Assembly (NCBI GenBank): GCA_002007465.1
Contig: LNAC01000064.1
Coordinates: 4,360,850 to 4,424,849, forward strand
DNA length: 64,000 bases
Source of the DNA: Ailurus styani
Taxonomy: Eukaryota > Chordata > Mammalia > Carnivora > Ailuridae
Reading direction: 5' to 3'
This document shows, piece after piece, positions 41,225-53,503 of the stretch; the first letter of the stretch is position 1, and each line of letters starts with the position of its first letter. The notes under the pieces are model-generated. The model did no database searches. It saw nothing but the letters and a program-made list of their open reading frames with translations, and was not told the origin of the DNA. Made by a program: the position numbers and the translations under genes.

Positions 41225-41442
41225 GCAAATGTGCATTTTCATTCAATACATTCGGTGTTGCAGCCTCAACATTTCCGCCTGGCTTTATGAAGTTGTGATA
41301 AATGTAATTTTAATGGCTGCATAATACAGTGAGTATACTAGAGTTTATTGTTAGACATTTGATTGTAATTTGTTTTTCACTATATAAATAATGCTGAAAT
41401 AGGGTCTTTTTGTACAAAGCAATTTCTGTCCTAATATTATTT

Positions 41443-41644
41443 GCTTTTTTTTTAAGATTTTATTTATTTATTTGACACAGAGAGAGAGAGAGATCACAAG
41501 GAGGCAGAGAGGCAGGCAGAGGGAGAGGGGGAAGCAGGCTCTCTGATGAGCGGAGAGCCCGATGCGGGGCTCGATCCCAGGACCCTGAGATCATGACCTG
41601 AGCCGAAGGCAGAGGCTTTAACCCACTGAGCCACCCAGGCACCC
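41443..41644 (-). mobile_element. CAN-SINE, young subtype
   Basis: Minus-strand copy. Exact 13-bp duplication CCTAATATTATTT at 41430-41442 and 41645-41657. It lies in a possible old L1 internal relic (41240-41720). Confidence 0.97.
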
Positions 41645-42059
41645 CCTAATATTATTTTCTTACAATAAAAGTTCCTGGAGTAGAATGATAGGATATAAAT
41701 ATTACTTGTCAGACTGTTTTTTGGTAAGAGTCTCTTCTTTATTTTTCTTTTTAAAATCAATGAACAACAACAAAAAAAATAAAATCAATGAACACTTTCA
41801 CCATGAAAACATTAATGGGCCAATTTCACCATCAGCATTAAGAAGTTATATTTATTTTTTTCATTTTTGTTATTGAAATAGATGAAAAACATATCTCATT
41901 TCTGTTTCAGGCTGATTATGTGATAAGATTGAACATCACATTTATTTGTTTATTCCAATTTTGTTAATTGTCAATTGGTATCATTTATCTATTTATCTAC
42001 TGGGGAACATAGTGTTTTCCTTATTGATGGGCATAAATTATTTATCCCATAAAGATAAA

Positions 42060-43560
42060 TAAATTTACTTATTTAACTAATATTAATTAAGCATCTACTA
42101 CTATGCTAAGCTCAGGGGATAGAGGATGAAAAAATGATTGTAGTCTCTGCTCTCATAGAGCTTATGTTTATAGGAGAGACAAACATTAAACAGTTATATA
42201 TTTGTATATATTATATATTACACAATGATACATTGTGTACATATTTTGGTAAGGACTATGATAAAAACACAGGAGTCAATAAGAAAACATAATAGAAGAA
42301 AACAATTTAATAAGGAATTAAGACAAGTTCTCTTAGTGAGAAAGTGACAGCAAAACTGAGTCCTGAAGGATGAGGAGGAGTTAGGCCATACACAGAGAAA
42401 AATGTTACAGAGGGACCTACATGTGCAAAGGCCCTGAGGTGGGAGAGAGCTCAGGGTATTAGAGTCACTGAAAGAAGAATGATATAACTGTAACACAAAG
42501 AGCAATGGAGGTGATGGAGGAGATGGTGCTGGAGAGGTGGGTAGAGTCCTGGTCACAGGGCCTTTTAGGCTGTGTTAGAGTTTGGATTAAATGAAAGGCA
42601 GGATAGCAGTAATTAAGGAGCTGAGGTTCTAGGGTCGGACTAACTGAATTCAAATCCCTAACTCAAATCCTAACTCATTCCAGTTGCCTATATGGGGAAA
42701 ATTACTTCATCTCTCAGGGCCTCAGTTTCCTTATCTGTGAAATAGGCTGGTAAGTGCAGGGTTGTGAGGATTAACTGAGATGATACATGCGGGATTCTTT
42801 GCACAGCACCTGATACATTGGTTACTGTTAAGTGCAATGGGCAGCTGTTGAAATGTTTTGTGTAGGATAGTGACACAATCCCATTTATTATGTTTCCAAA
42901 TGATTCCTGGTTGCCACATTGGAGGGCTCAGGGAGATTAGCTAGCAGGTTAGTAGAAGAGAAGGCTTGGACCAGGATGGTGACACTGGGAAGGTGCAAGA
43001 AATACTTTCGAGGAGGAATTGAGAGGGATTTGTGATAAGTTGGATGGGGGTGGTGTGGGAAGAGGGTGTCAAAGATGACTCCCAAGGTGTCAGGTATGCA
43101 TGAACCACTGGGCAGATATGGGTGTGACGGAGATTGACTGACGGAGGAGCACTGGAGGAAGGGGTCGTTTGGAGGAATTATTAACTTACGGAAGACGAGT
43201 GGAGATTTGTACGTCCAGGTATTGGATCCACTGGTATGGAGATCGGAAGAGACATCTGAGCTGGAAATAAAGATTTAGGACTCATGAGGATATAGATGGA
43301 TATTTCAAATCCAAAATGGATGAGGTCACCCAGGGAGCACGAAGCCTCAGAAAGAGGACAGGGCTCAGAGCCAGGCCCTAAGGAACTGTGACGTTTAGAG
43401 GTCAAGTAGAGGAGAAACGGCTGACAAAGGAGGGTGAGCTGGAGGAGGAAGAGAAAGCCCAGGAGAGGATGACGTCGTCATGGAAGCCAAGAGAATAGAG
43501 TTTCAAGAAGCAGGGAGTGCTCAACTGGGTGGAATGCTTCTGGAGTTTTCCTGGCGCAGC
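42060..43560 (+). mobile_element. long ancient noncoding interspersed repeat
   Basis: Purine-rich sequence of a repeated mammalian type: AATTAAGCATCTACTACTAT, ATGTGCAAAGGCCCTGAGG, GACTCCCAAGGTGTC, GAGGTCACCCAGGGAGCA. Similar blocks recur at 48060-48180, 48422-49600 and 50270-50990, showing that it is a dispersed family. It is interrupted by a MIR at 42612-42836. I do not assign the family name. Confidence 0.6.
42612..42836 (+). mobile_element. MIR SINE inside a longer ancient repeat
   Basis: Blocks in order: GGTTCTAGGGTCGGACTAAC, CTCAGGGCCTCAGTTTCCTT, ATCTGTGAAATAGG, GTGAGGATTAACTGAGATGA, ending near CAGCACCTGATACATTGG. Confidence 0.85.
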
Positions 43561-43569
43561 CCCAGGAGC

Positions 43570-44270
43570 TTCCTTGGAAGAGCGAAAATCATCTTGTGAG
43601 TTGAAGGGTGAATGGCATAAGGAAGTAGAGAGCAGCACATGTGAAGTCAGTCCTCCTGAGAAGGCCTGGTGTTGACCCGTTGTCCTCTTTACTGCCCATT
43701 CTTTCCCAGCTTGCCTATTAATGATTTATTTGACTCACAGCAGTTTCACATTTCTGTTCGGGATCAGCCCTACTTTGAAAAGCTGAGGCTTTCAGACAAC
43801 TGAGAAGCTCTCCCAGAACACATAAAGCTGCCCTGCCCTCCCCAGCTGCCTCCCTCCCAGGCCGCAGTGGCTTCGGGCATCCCGAGGGAGCCAGCGTGGA
43901 ATGAGGCTGCCGTGAGGGAGCAGGTGGGCACAGCCCACATGTCCCAGCAGCCACCAGCTCTGCCCTGTGAGCTACCTGGGAATGGAATTTCAGCCTGGGA
44001 ACCCCTGCTGCTTCCGCTCAGCGGCCAGGAGAGGCTGAGGCCGGGTGCCATGTGCAGGCTGAGGGCCTGGCAGGGCCTCCCTGCCCTGAGTGCTCTTTCC
44101 TCTCTCTTTCTCTCCCCTTTTTCTTCGCTCTCCCTTAAACCTATGTAATCCCCAAGCATATTTCTGTAAAGCCATTGATTAACTGAAAATGTGAATGGGG
44201 AGGGAGAGGAAGCTCAGAGTTAAGAACAGTTCTACTTGGTAATAAAAGCTTATGGTGAATACTAAATGCA
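43570..44270. other. unique GC-rich stretch
   Basis: A moderately GC-rich segment (43750-44110) with long but unrecognised open frames on both strands. It has no convincing splice sites or family resemblance. Confidence 0.4.
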
Positions 44271-44279
44271 TAGGGGCTT

Positions 44280-44480
44280 CATTGATTTTTTTTATCTCAC
44301 TTAATCCTTGCAATAATCCTATGATGCGGGAATCGTTATCCCCATTTTACAAATAAATAAACAGAGGCTTAGAGAGCTAAGAATGTTTCCTAAAGTCACA
44401 TGGTGATAGAATGGTGAAGCTGAGGGTCCTGTTCTAGGCTTCTCTCTCACAGAGTCCACACTTTTCGTCACAATGCTGTA
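44280..44480 (-). mobile_element. MIR SINE
   Basis: Antisense MIR: CACTTAATCCTTGCAATAAT, ATCCCCATTTTACAAATAAA, CAGAGGCTTAGAGAGCTAAG, CCTAAAGTCACATGGTGATA. Confidence 0.85.
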
Positions 44481-44489
44481 CCCCTCGAT

Positions 44490-46790
44490 GACAATGAGGT
44501 GGAGAGAAAAATGTTCCTCTTTGTAATTAGCATGAATTTCAGGCCGTGCTTGAATTAGCTATGCATTAGAAAGTTATAAAACACTTTCATACACTGTGTC
44601 CTCTTTAAAATGCAATTTTTTTGAATACTGACGGAATACTGTCTTATGTTTGAGATCTTTGGGTCCCAGAAGGTCTTTAAGGGAGTTGATTTTATGCATT
44701 TGTATAGTTTCCCTCTTCTCTAGATCTACTTCTATATACTTGTCTACTGAGCAGAGAGATTAAGTTACTGCTAAAGTTTCATTCTGCTTATCTTTTATTC
44801 ATCATGCATATGTCTTGGTACTTCTTATGAGGGTTGGCAGTATTTGGTCAAACAACATAAAACATTTTGGAAAAGAGAGAGAAGAGCACAAGGTTTGTGC
44901 CATACCTATAGCCTCCTTTCTGAAAAGAGTGACCCAAACCAGTTCTTTCCTACATAAAGTTGCTAGAGTATTCCCTGAGTGAAACCAACCCTGAAACCTT
45001 GCCCCCAACTGATTACACCAGGGGCTGGTGTCTAAGCCAAAGACAATCATGTGTATACTGGATATGTGGTAGGTTAACTGCCTTTGACAGCATTTGCTCT
45101 GAGACTTGGCAGAATCCGTTGGATCGGGTTAAACTGATAATAAGTTCACACAAAGAAGGGTAGTCAGTCACACTCCATGTCAGGAGCTGTTGTTCCACTT
45201 TTCCATGAGGTCTGGAGTATGGCCCTGGCTTGGAAGTCCAGGGACCCAGAATACAGCCAGCGACATGGAGAATGCTCTAGATTCTTCTTCGTGGATTGTG
45301 TAATCTTCTTTGCCTAGTGGGGACCCCACTTCCGGGTGGCAGCCTGGTAATCTGAGTGCTTCTGCTCCCAGCAAACTTGAAGACCATCCCTCACATCATT
45401 CCTCAGAAATAATTTAATCAAATCCATTCTTATAGATGAGGAAAAGTGAGGCCCAGGAGACAGTATGGCGCACAGTTACCTAGTAGCGCTCATGGGAGAG
45501 GAGCTCAGGTTTCCTGATTCCTAATGTAGTTCTTCGAGCTCATGTGTTGATGCTCTGTGGTGATCATATAAGCATGCTTTAGAAGAAACAAATTAATATT
45601 TACTTTACTGTTCATTCAAGTATGTGTTCGCTTAATACCTTCTAAGAGGCTAGAACTGAGCTAGGAATTCAAGGAAAAGAAAGAGAAAATAGAATCTTTA
45701 CCCTCTAGCCATTAACAATTCCTCTGAGGAGCCACACACATTGAACTATTTTTATAGTTAAGTGATAATCTGAGTCTATAGAATGATGGAATGAGAGCTA
45801 TAGTTGTGATGGGATAAAAAGAACATTTCTTAAAAAATTTTTTTAAATAAAAAACTATAAAAAATTTTAAATTAACTTTTTTTGTTTTGTTTTGTTGCTT
45901 TTTTCTGTTTTGGGGTTGACAGTGGTTGACCTGTGTGATGCACGGGAAAGGATTGTGACGCTACCAGACTCAGGAAAGAATGCTGGATAGATTGGGATTG
46001 AGGGTAATGTCCGCTTTGTGGGTGTTGGCATCTCACATAATGTGTTGTGGGGTTCCTCGTGAAGGTGGATCAGTTTTACATAGAGGTGGATACACAATGT
46101 TCTTGATGAAAGAAATAGCTTGAGCAAAGATTGAGAACGAGTGTGTGTGTTTGAAGTGTTGTGGGAAGACTGACCTAAGTGAATCAAGAATGGGGGCAGA
46201 TAATAGAAGCAGATTACTATCAAATGGAATTTCACCCTACCACAAGATCAGTGTTTGTGAAACCATGGGAAACGAAGGCAGTACTTGAGCTTCATGACTC
46301 CTCAGCTGGGTGTGTTGGGTGGGTGAAGCTGCTGGGTGGTTGAGACGGGGAGACTGTGGTTGCCCTTGACCCTCCCCTCTTTCCACAGCATAACACTGGC
46401 TTATTCATTTTAGACATTGACACTTTGTGCAAGAAACTTTTTGCTTTTGAAGAAATAGTTTCTTGCTTTAATAAAATGAGCTTGAAAATCTCTAGTATAA
46501 GGAAAGAGTGTCTCTGGAGACTTTTGCCCTGTGAATTTACTGGTTTAGGAAAATTGATGTGGGACGAGTTTGTATATTAAATCTGAGGAGGGTATCAGAG
46601 TATCGTTGCAATTTTCAAGTGTGAGGAGACAAAGCTCTGACTTAAGATTAGGGCAGTTACTTCAGGGCAATAGATTGATTAATAAGAACAATTTCAGAGG
46701 CAGAGCCAGGGGAAAAGAAGTAATCTGCATCCAAGGAAATAATATATAAAATGAAATTTTATTTATCTCATCAACTCAGACTCTATCAAA
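44490..46790. other. mostly unique stretch
   Basis: No exon or RNA gene seen. 45590-45780 and 45900-46230 show faint similarity to the purine-rich ancient repeat family of 42060-43560. An (TTTTG)n run lies at about 45880-45897. Confidence 0.4.
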
Positions 46791-46794
46791 TTAA

Positions 46795-46905
46795 CTTATC
46801 TTCTGGATTATAAACTTCATGAGGATAGGGGTTATATCTGTCTTGTTTCCTTAAGATGGTGCCTGGGACACAGTAGATGTTCAATAAATATTTATTGCCT
46901 TAAAA
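46795..46905 (+). mobile_element. L2 LINE 3' end
   Basis: Typical end: TAAACTTCATGAGGATAGGG, ATGGTGCCTGGGACACAGTA, then TTCAATAAATATTTATTG. Confidence 0.75.
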
Positions 46906-47449
46906 ATAAAGTCCAATGTAACCCTTAGGATGATTGCTGCTGCCAATAAGAGAAGTCTTGACCTCAAGTTGACTTAAACCATAAAAAAATTTATTAGATT
47001 AGATCACAAGTAGAGTAACTTCTAGGTTCAGTGTAGTCAGCAGCTAAGTGATATCCCTAAAAACCCCAGTTCTCTCCCTCTCTCCACTCAGTGCCCTTGG
47101 CATTGACTTTATCTTAAGATGAAGCTCTTCACGTAGTATGGCCACCAGTAGTGGTGAAGCCACATGTTTCCTTATTTAAGGAAAGCAGAAGGGAAAGGGA
47201 AACCTTTCCCCTAAACATTGACTCTGAATCCTTAGTTCCTATCCCTGTTCTCACCCTCGAATCAGCCAGAAGAAGCTTTGAGCTCAGTCCTGTCTAACCC
47301 TGTGCTGGCACTAGGATCAGTTCCTCTGAGTTCTGGGGGAGAGGTGATTAGATACATGAACAAAACTGGAGTCTACTAAAAAGAAATAAGGGAGAATGGG
47401 TGCTAAGTTGGTTGAGTACACGTGTTACTCTTTTAATATTAGGTTGAGT

Positions 47450-47590
47450 ATGAGCAGCCCTAGCCTCACCGGGGACCTTGTAAAAAACGTAAAATCTTAG
47501 GGCTCACCTCAGGTCCACTGAACTGGAATCTGTAATTTAGCAAGATTGCCCAGGTGATTCGTATGCAAGTAACATTTGAGAAGCATTGCC
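47450..47590. mobile_element. MER5A-type DNA transposon relic
   Basis: Internal blocks CTCACCTCAGGTCCACTGAA, CAGGTGATTCGTATGCAAGT and an AACATTTGAGAAGCATTG terminus. Diverged. Confidence 0.6.
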
Positions 47591-47699
47591 CCATACCATA
47601 CACTTTAATCCCTTCGAGGGCTTTTCCTGGCATATAGAGCAGGCTAAGTCTTCAAGACCAGGTGTGAAGAATTAACTTCCGTGCTGTTTGTTACTCCTC

Positions 47700-47845
47700 A
47701 GCCTCCATGGCATTTTGTTCCTACTTCTATCACATATCTCCCTCCCAGGGTATGACAGTTAGTTGTTTAAATTATCTTTGAATCTCTAAGCATCTAGCTT
47801 AGTACTGGGAACTCAATGAGTTCCTATTCATTCATTCATTTATTC
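47700..47845 (+). mobile_element. L2-like 3' end fragment
   Basis: Blocks TGAATCTCTAAGCATCTAGC, GGGAACTCAATGAGTTCCTA and an ATTCATTCATTTATTCAAC end. Confidence 0.5.
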
Positions 47846-47858
47846 AACAGATTTTTAT

Positions 47859-48050
47859 TTTTTGAAAAGATTTTATTTATTTGAGAGAGAGACAGAGACA
47901 GAGAAAGCATGAGCAGGAAGGAGGGGCAGAGGGAAAGGTAGAAGAAGGCTCCCTCCTGAGCAGGGAGCCCAACATGGGGCTTGATCCCAAGACACCGAGA
48001 TCATGACCTGAGCTGAAGGCATTTAATCGACTGAGCCACCCAGGCACCCT
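47859..48050 (-). mobile_element. CAN-SINE
   Basis: Minus-strand copy, lacking part of the region before the head. Imperfect duplication around CAGATTTTT(A/G)TT at about 47848-47859 and 48058-48069. Confidence 0.9.
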
Positions 48051-48221
48051 GATTGAGCAGATTTTTGTTGATTACCTGTGATATTGAAGATACAATGATG
48101 AACAAAACAAAGTCTCATACTTCATAGAACTTAAGTTCTACTTATAGGAGAGGTATTTTAGAATATACTTTTTGTTATATATACTTGTGGAGTGGATTAA
48201 TTAATTCAACAAATATTTATT

Positions 48222-48421
48222 TAATTTTAAATTAACACTTATTTATTTATTTGAGAGAGAGCACGAGTGGGGGCGGGAGGGAAGAGAAATAGAGAAATCT
48301 CAAGCCGTTGGTTCCTCGCTGGTAGGGAGCCCTCTGTGGGGCTCTGTCTCACGACCCTGAGATCATGACCTAGTCAAAACCAGAGTCAGATGCTTAACCG
48401 ACCGAGCCACCCCGGTGCCCC
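48222..48421 (-). mobile_element. CAN-SINE, diverged
   Basis: Minus-strand copy. Exact 15-bp duplication CAACAAATATTTATT at 48207-48221 and 48422-48436. It landed in the start of an older repeat. Confidence 0.95.
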
Positions 48422-48671
48422 CAACAAATATTTATTGAGCACTACGATATGTTAGGGACTGTTCTAGGCACTAGGTTGACATCAGTGAACAAAACCAGAC
48501 ATGATTCCTACCTTCATGATGCTTACATTCTAGTGAATATTGGGGAGAGACTGATAAATAGTAAATAGATAATTATGTAGTACGGTAGAGAAAATAAGTA
48601 TTATAAAGCAAATGGAGTAGGTGAGGGGGGAAAATCAAGAATCCTGGGGCTACAGAGTTGCAATTTTATTT

Positions 48672-48868
48672 TATGATTTTATTATTTATTTGGGAGAGAG
48701 AGAGAGAGAAAAAGCATGAGCAGGGAGGAGGGACAGAGGGAGAGGGAGAAGGTGGCTACCCCTTGAACAGGGAGCCTGACATGGGGCTAGGCCTCAGGAC
48801 CCCAGGATCATGACCTTAGCCAAAGACAGCCACCCAACCGACTGAGGCACCCAGGCTCTTGCACGCCA
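48672..48868 (-). mobile_element. CAN-SINE, older subtype (first of a pair at one site)
   Basis: Minus-strand copy with head CGACTGAGGCACCCAGGC. Exact 18-bp flank AGAGTTGCAATTTTATTT at 48654-48671 and 48869-48886. Confidence 0.95.
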
Positions 48869-48880
48869 AGAGTTGCAATT

Positions 48881-48886
<6 letters not shown>

Positions 48887-48911
<25 letters not shown>

Positions 48912-49107
48912 TTCATTCATTTATTTTAAGATTATTTATTTATTTATTTGACAGAGAGATCACAAGTAGGCAGAGAGGCAGGCAGAGAGAGGGAAGCAGG
49001 CTCCCTGCCAAGCAGAGAGCCTGATGTGGGGCTCCATCCCAGGACCCCGAGATCATGACCTGAGCCAAAGGCAGAGGCTTAACCCACTGAGCCACCCAGG
49101 CGCCCCA
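48887..49107 (-). mobile_element. CAN-SINE, young subtype (second of the pair)
   Basis: Minus-strand copy starting with a long TTTA array. The same target sequence recurs after it as AGAGTTGGAATTTTA (49108-49122, one mismatch). Confidence 0.95.
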
Positions 49108-50269
49108 AGAGTTGGAATTTTAAATGGAGTAGTCAAGGTGGGCCTCATTGAGGAGGAGGCATTGGATGTGCTAATGGGGAGAGTGGAGTATTCTGACATG
49201 TGATGGAGAATGGTGATACCGCTAGTGAAAATAAGAACGTCGCAGCTGTGGATAAAAAAAAAAATTTTTTTTTTTTTTTGAGGAGACAAGATTATGGACA
49301 TGTTAAGTTGGAGCTCTTGGTGAGATAGTCAAAGAAAAAATGTCCTTAGACAATGAAGAACATGGGCCCCAAGTCTGCTTATAAGATCAGGGTGGAAGTT
49401 TTACATTGGGGAATCACTAGTATGGTGCCCAACTCCAAAAATGAGAGCCATGATATAGAACAGATTCACTAGGGAGATTATCCAGAGGGGAAAAACATCA
49501 AGAGCTCATGGCTGAGGCTTGGAGAATGCTCCTAATAGTGGTGTGGGAGGAAGAAGGTATTTTTTTCCCTTGCCCAGAAACATCACTGAGTGGGTGATTG
49601 AGGTCACTAGGAAAATAAACCAACTAATGTTATATTATCCTCTTCTACACTGATCAGAGATAAAAGAGTGTGGTTGGGGATGGAAATATATGAAGTATGG
49701 GTTGGTGAAATTTGAATACTTCTTTCAATGGCCGTGATAAGGAAAAAGTAGCCTTTTCAATCTGGACAAGTTCAATCAGATTGGCCAAGATGAAACAAGT
49801 CTGTCTGTGCAGTCCTCTATGCTCTGCCCTTGTCGTTTCTCCATGGTATGGTTCTGGCAATGGGGCATAGCCGTTGGGCTAGCCCCAGGTGAAGCCGCTG
49901 GGCCAAGTGCAGGTATCTTGATGTTGAACCCACCCATGGAACCAATCCTTCATTAGGGGTGGCTCAGGGATGAAATCAAGGGCCAAACTCAAGTTTCGGT
50001 TGCTATTTTCTTTATACCCATGAAGGGCCCTTCTAACCTCCCCACTAGTACCAGTCCTTTCCTTCCCTGCCAATGCCTTTTCCTCTTGGCTGGTCATTGT
50101 CTTTTTATTGTCCCCTGGTTTTTCAGAGCCAGTTCTGCCTTTATTTCATTAACCCTCTCAAACATATCTTCAGACAGCTGGAATAAGGAAAATCACACGA
50201 AAGTGTGCATTCCCCAAATTAGAATGGTAATAGAACCCAAGACCTTTAATAGAATTCACATGTTCCTCT

Positions 50270-50990
50270 ATTCAGCACATATTTATTGAGTGACTATTAT
50301 GACCAACATTGTGCAGAGTCCTGGAAGTATAGTAGTGAATCAGTAATCGTTCCGGTGTTCACGGAATACATATGCTAATTGGGAAAAAAATTCAGGCAGT
50401 CAAATGGGTAAAACTTACATGGTAAGAAAGTGCTAAAATAGGGATAAATTTAGGGTTATGTAGTCTTTGAGAAGATGAGTAGAAAATGGGAGGGATTGTC
50501 TTAAGCAAAGGGGATGTTGTGTCCAAAGCCCTGAAGGCAAGAAGGAGGGACCTAGAAAGGGCGAGTGGGCTGATGGGAGGCAGGGGCAGGAGGTGAGGCA
50601 GGAGCAGTCAGCAAGGGCCAGACCACATGGACCTCGTAAACCCTGTTAAGGAAACTGGACTTCATCCTGAGGGCTCTGAGGAGCCAGCTAATGCTTTTAA
50701 GCTGGGGATTGTCATAATCAGATTTGCATCTTAAAAGATCACATTAGTTGCAGTGCGGAGAACAGAATGAAGGCACAGAGACAAGTCAGGAGGCCATGCG
50801 GTCACCCTGGCAGAAGTTGACGATGACCTGAGTTATCACACTGTCCGAGGGAATGAAGATAAAGGGGCAGAGTCAAGAGCTATGTAGGAGGAATTTGTGA
50901 TTGATTGAATGGGGTCAGAGAACGAGAGAGAGGAGTCAAGGATGATTCCTGAGTTTTGACTGGGATGGAAATACTCCTTAATGGCAGAAT
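50270..50990 (+). mobile_element. ancient repeat, further copy of the 42060-type family
   Basis: Order of blocks parallels the other copies: TATTTATTGAGTGACTATTA, GTCCAAAGCCCTGAAGGCAA, GGACTTCATCCTGAGGGC, TCAAGGATGATTCCTGAG. Noncoding. Confidence 0.6.
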
Positions 50991-51480
50991 TGCAGGCATC
51001 CATGACCTGGGTTGGTCTGTGGCATAGCTATTTTTTGGGGTGGGGTGCATGCTTGTCACACTTAAAATCACATTATGCAAACAGCTGCCTACTCCCAATA
51101 TTTACGTTTGAGGATGGCTCTGGCACTCATTTTCATTTACAGGCATAGGGAGATCTTTTGTCATGCTAGAACTGTAGTGTTGGTGACCCAAGTGCTTTCA
51201 GTGTCTGGGGAAGGACCACAGAGTATTTCCTAGAATTATTCACGTTATTGGCAATTTTCACCTGAATGATGACTTGAGTCCAACCTCCTGCCTCTCACAT
51301 TAAGAAGTTTCACCTTTAAGCAATTTCTTTTCCCTGTGGATCCCAGTCTTCCCATCTCCCTTTTTATAATGGAAGCAGTTGGCAGCTGGAAGTCTTTTAA
51401 CAGCATGACGTGCTGAATTGAACGAGTTACTACTGTTCAATTACTGATCAATTATTACTATTTATGTCTGAGCAATGTGT

Positions 51481-51481
51481 A

Positions 51482-51520
<39 letters not shown>

Positions 51521-51521
51521 A
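51481..51521. repeat. (TC)n(AC)n compound microsatellite
   Basis: About 20 bases of TC repeats pass directly into about 20 bases of CA repeats. Confidence 0.95.
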
Positions 51522-51529
51522 TGGCTGTA

Positions 51530-52560
51530 GTAAAAAAAATATGCATGGCTTCCAAAATCTCTAACAAAATTCCATGCAACCTAAATAGCCATATGTATAT
51601 GTCTCCAAATAGGTATCCAAAGTACTGTAGCATAAATATTAGATGTTACACATCTAGAGGAATCTATCTAGAAACCATTAATTATCATTAAGTTAAATAT
51701 GTTTTATAGTTTTCTTTTATAATTTATAATGCAACAAAGAAAACTTAATGTTGCACATAAAGAGTATTAACAACTGTAAGTGAGAATACCTGACAAAGCA
51801 ATGAGATTTAAGAAGAAAATAAGCGCACCTGGTCTGCCTTAAATGCCTTTTAAAAGACTCTTTGAGGAAAGTTCCTGTAAGTGAATTAGTCTGTTTTTCC
51901 TGGGGCTGCCAGCACTTTCTCTGGCCAGTACTACAGCTGCACCGCACAGCGCTGAGCGGCAGAAGGCTAAGCACGTACCAGCTGTGGTTGCAGCCCAACC
52001 CTGGCCCCCTGACCAGCATCTCTTAGCTGGTACATTTAAGAAGTGTCCAGAAGTTTTCCGCTTGTGCAACAGTGCACAAGCCCCTGTGCTTTCAACAGTG
52101 GAATAAAATGACTTTATTCAGTGGAATAAAGGCACTTGCCTGCTAGACAGCCTGGACATCCTTCAGATGAAGCCTCTCAGTTCCTGGCACTGATAACCAT
52201 GCTCAAGGCTAAGACAATAAAACGTGATCATACTTCAATTCAAGGACAAACACAATGCCTAGCTGAGTGGTGTTTATCTTTACCAAAATAACAGTTTATC
52301 GAAATATCTAAGTTTTCAGATAATGGATTGTCGTGAACCCTGGCCTAAACTCCTAAACGGTTTCATGTCTCTGGAATTAAAAAAAACAACAACAAAACTA
52401 ATATTATAGGTGTTTTCTTTTCTTCTTCAAGGGATTCTAGCTGCTGAATTATGTGTTGTGACCAAGAACTGGGGAGGAAGAGGGTAAGTTTGTGCACTAG
52501 AAAGGTCTAGTGAAAACTTCTATTTATGTGACCCCTGGTGGTTGGTGGGAGTGATTGGTG
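51530..52560. other. unique stretch
   Basis: No transposon or exon recognised. 51890-52030 is a short GC-richer segment without a defensible gene. Confidence 0.4.
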
Positions 52561-52579
52561 CACCTGAACAATTTTTCTT

Positions 52580-52793
52580 TTTTTTTTTTAATTTTTAAAA
52601 AGATTTTATTTATTTATTTGACAGAGAGCTAGAGAGAGAGAGCACAAGTAGGCAGAGCGGCAGGCGGAGGGGGAAGGAAAAGCAGGCTCTCCACTGAGCA
52701 GGGAGCCCGATTCGGGGCTTGATCCCAGGACTCTGGGATCATGACCTGAGCCGAATGCAGCCGCTTAACCAACTGAGCCACCCAGGCGCCCCT
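52580..52793 (-). mobile_element. CAN-SINE
   Basis: Minus-strand copy with head CCAACTGAGCCACCCAGGCG. Exact 15-bp duplication TGAACAATTTTTCTT at 52565-52579 and 52794-52808. Confidence 0.97.
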
Positions 52794-53503
52794 TGAACAA
52801 TTTTTCTTAAAGGCTAATTTCTTTTAGCAGATTGATGCATAGGATCTGATTGCTATTTGCAAAGATTCTCTCATTGCTTGCTGTTGCTTAGACAAGGTAG
52901 TAGGAAAGTAAATCAGTGGTTCTACATTCATTAATTCACCCCCATACATATTGTAACTCAAGGGCTGTTGTGGTTATTTGGCTGCCTGACTTTGCACGCC
53001 TTAGGCTATAAAGGAGCCAAATAAAGAAGGAAGGGAGGGTAGGAATTCCTGGGATGGGGATCTGAGCAGAGGGATCCTACCACTGCTAGGGCAGAGGCAA
53101 CCACAAGGTAGGGGCCAGTGGAGAAATCAGTGTGAATCAGAATCACGGGGGTGCTCCAGTTCCTTGCCTGGTCTCCTTTCACTCCAGTGCTGGCAAAAGC
53201 ATCGCAGAGGGAGCCACGCATGACCTTGGGATTTTTGCGTCGGCACAACCACAGACTCGCCGGGAGACTTTGCACAAACAGATTCTCTCCAAGCCTGAAT
53301 TTCCTTACTGTGAAAATGAAAAGCGTTGAGCCAGACACTGTCAGTTTCTGGATCTTCCTGAACTCATTGCTTTGCTTTTTGCCCTTCCCAACACTGCTAC
53401 GGAAGGCTAGGGTCTTCATTTCCTCAGAGACTGCTAGTTCGAAAGATGTAGAAATCCGAATAAGTAGAAATCAGTAACAGTGTGTCTGCTTCCCCCGCCC
53501 CCA

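Larger units (their letters stand above)
48422..49600 (+). mobile_element. ancient repeat (same family as 42060-43560), split by two SINEs
   Basis: The left part (48422-48653) starts at TATTTATTGAGCACTACGAT and includes CTTCATGATGCTTACATTCT. The right part (49123-49600) includes AGGTGGGCCTCATTGAGG-like sequence and GGACATGTTAAGTTGGAGC. The interruption is the SINE pair at 48672-49107. Confidence 0.55.
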
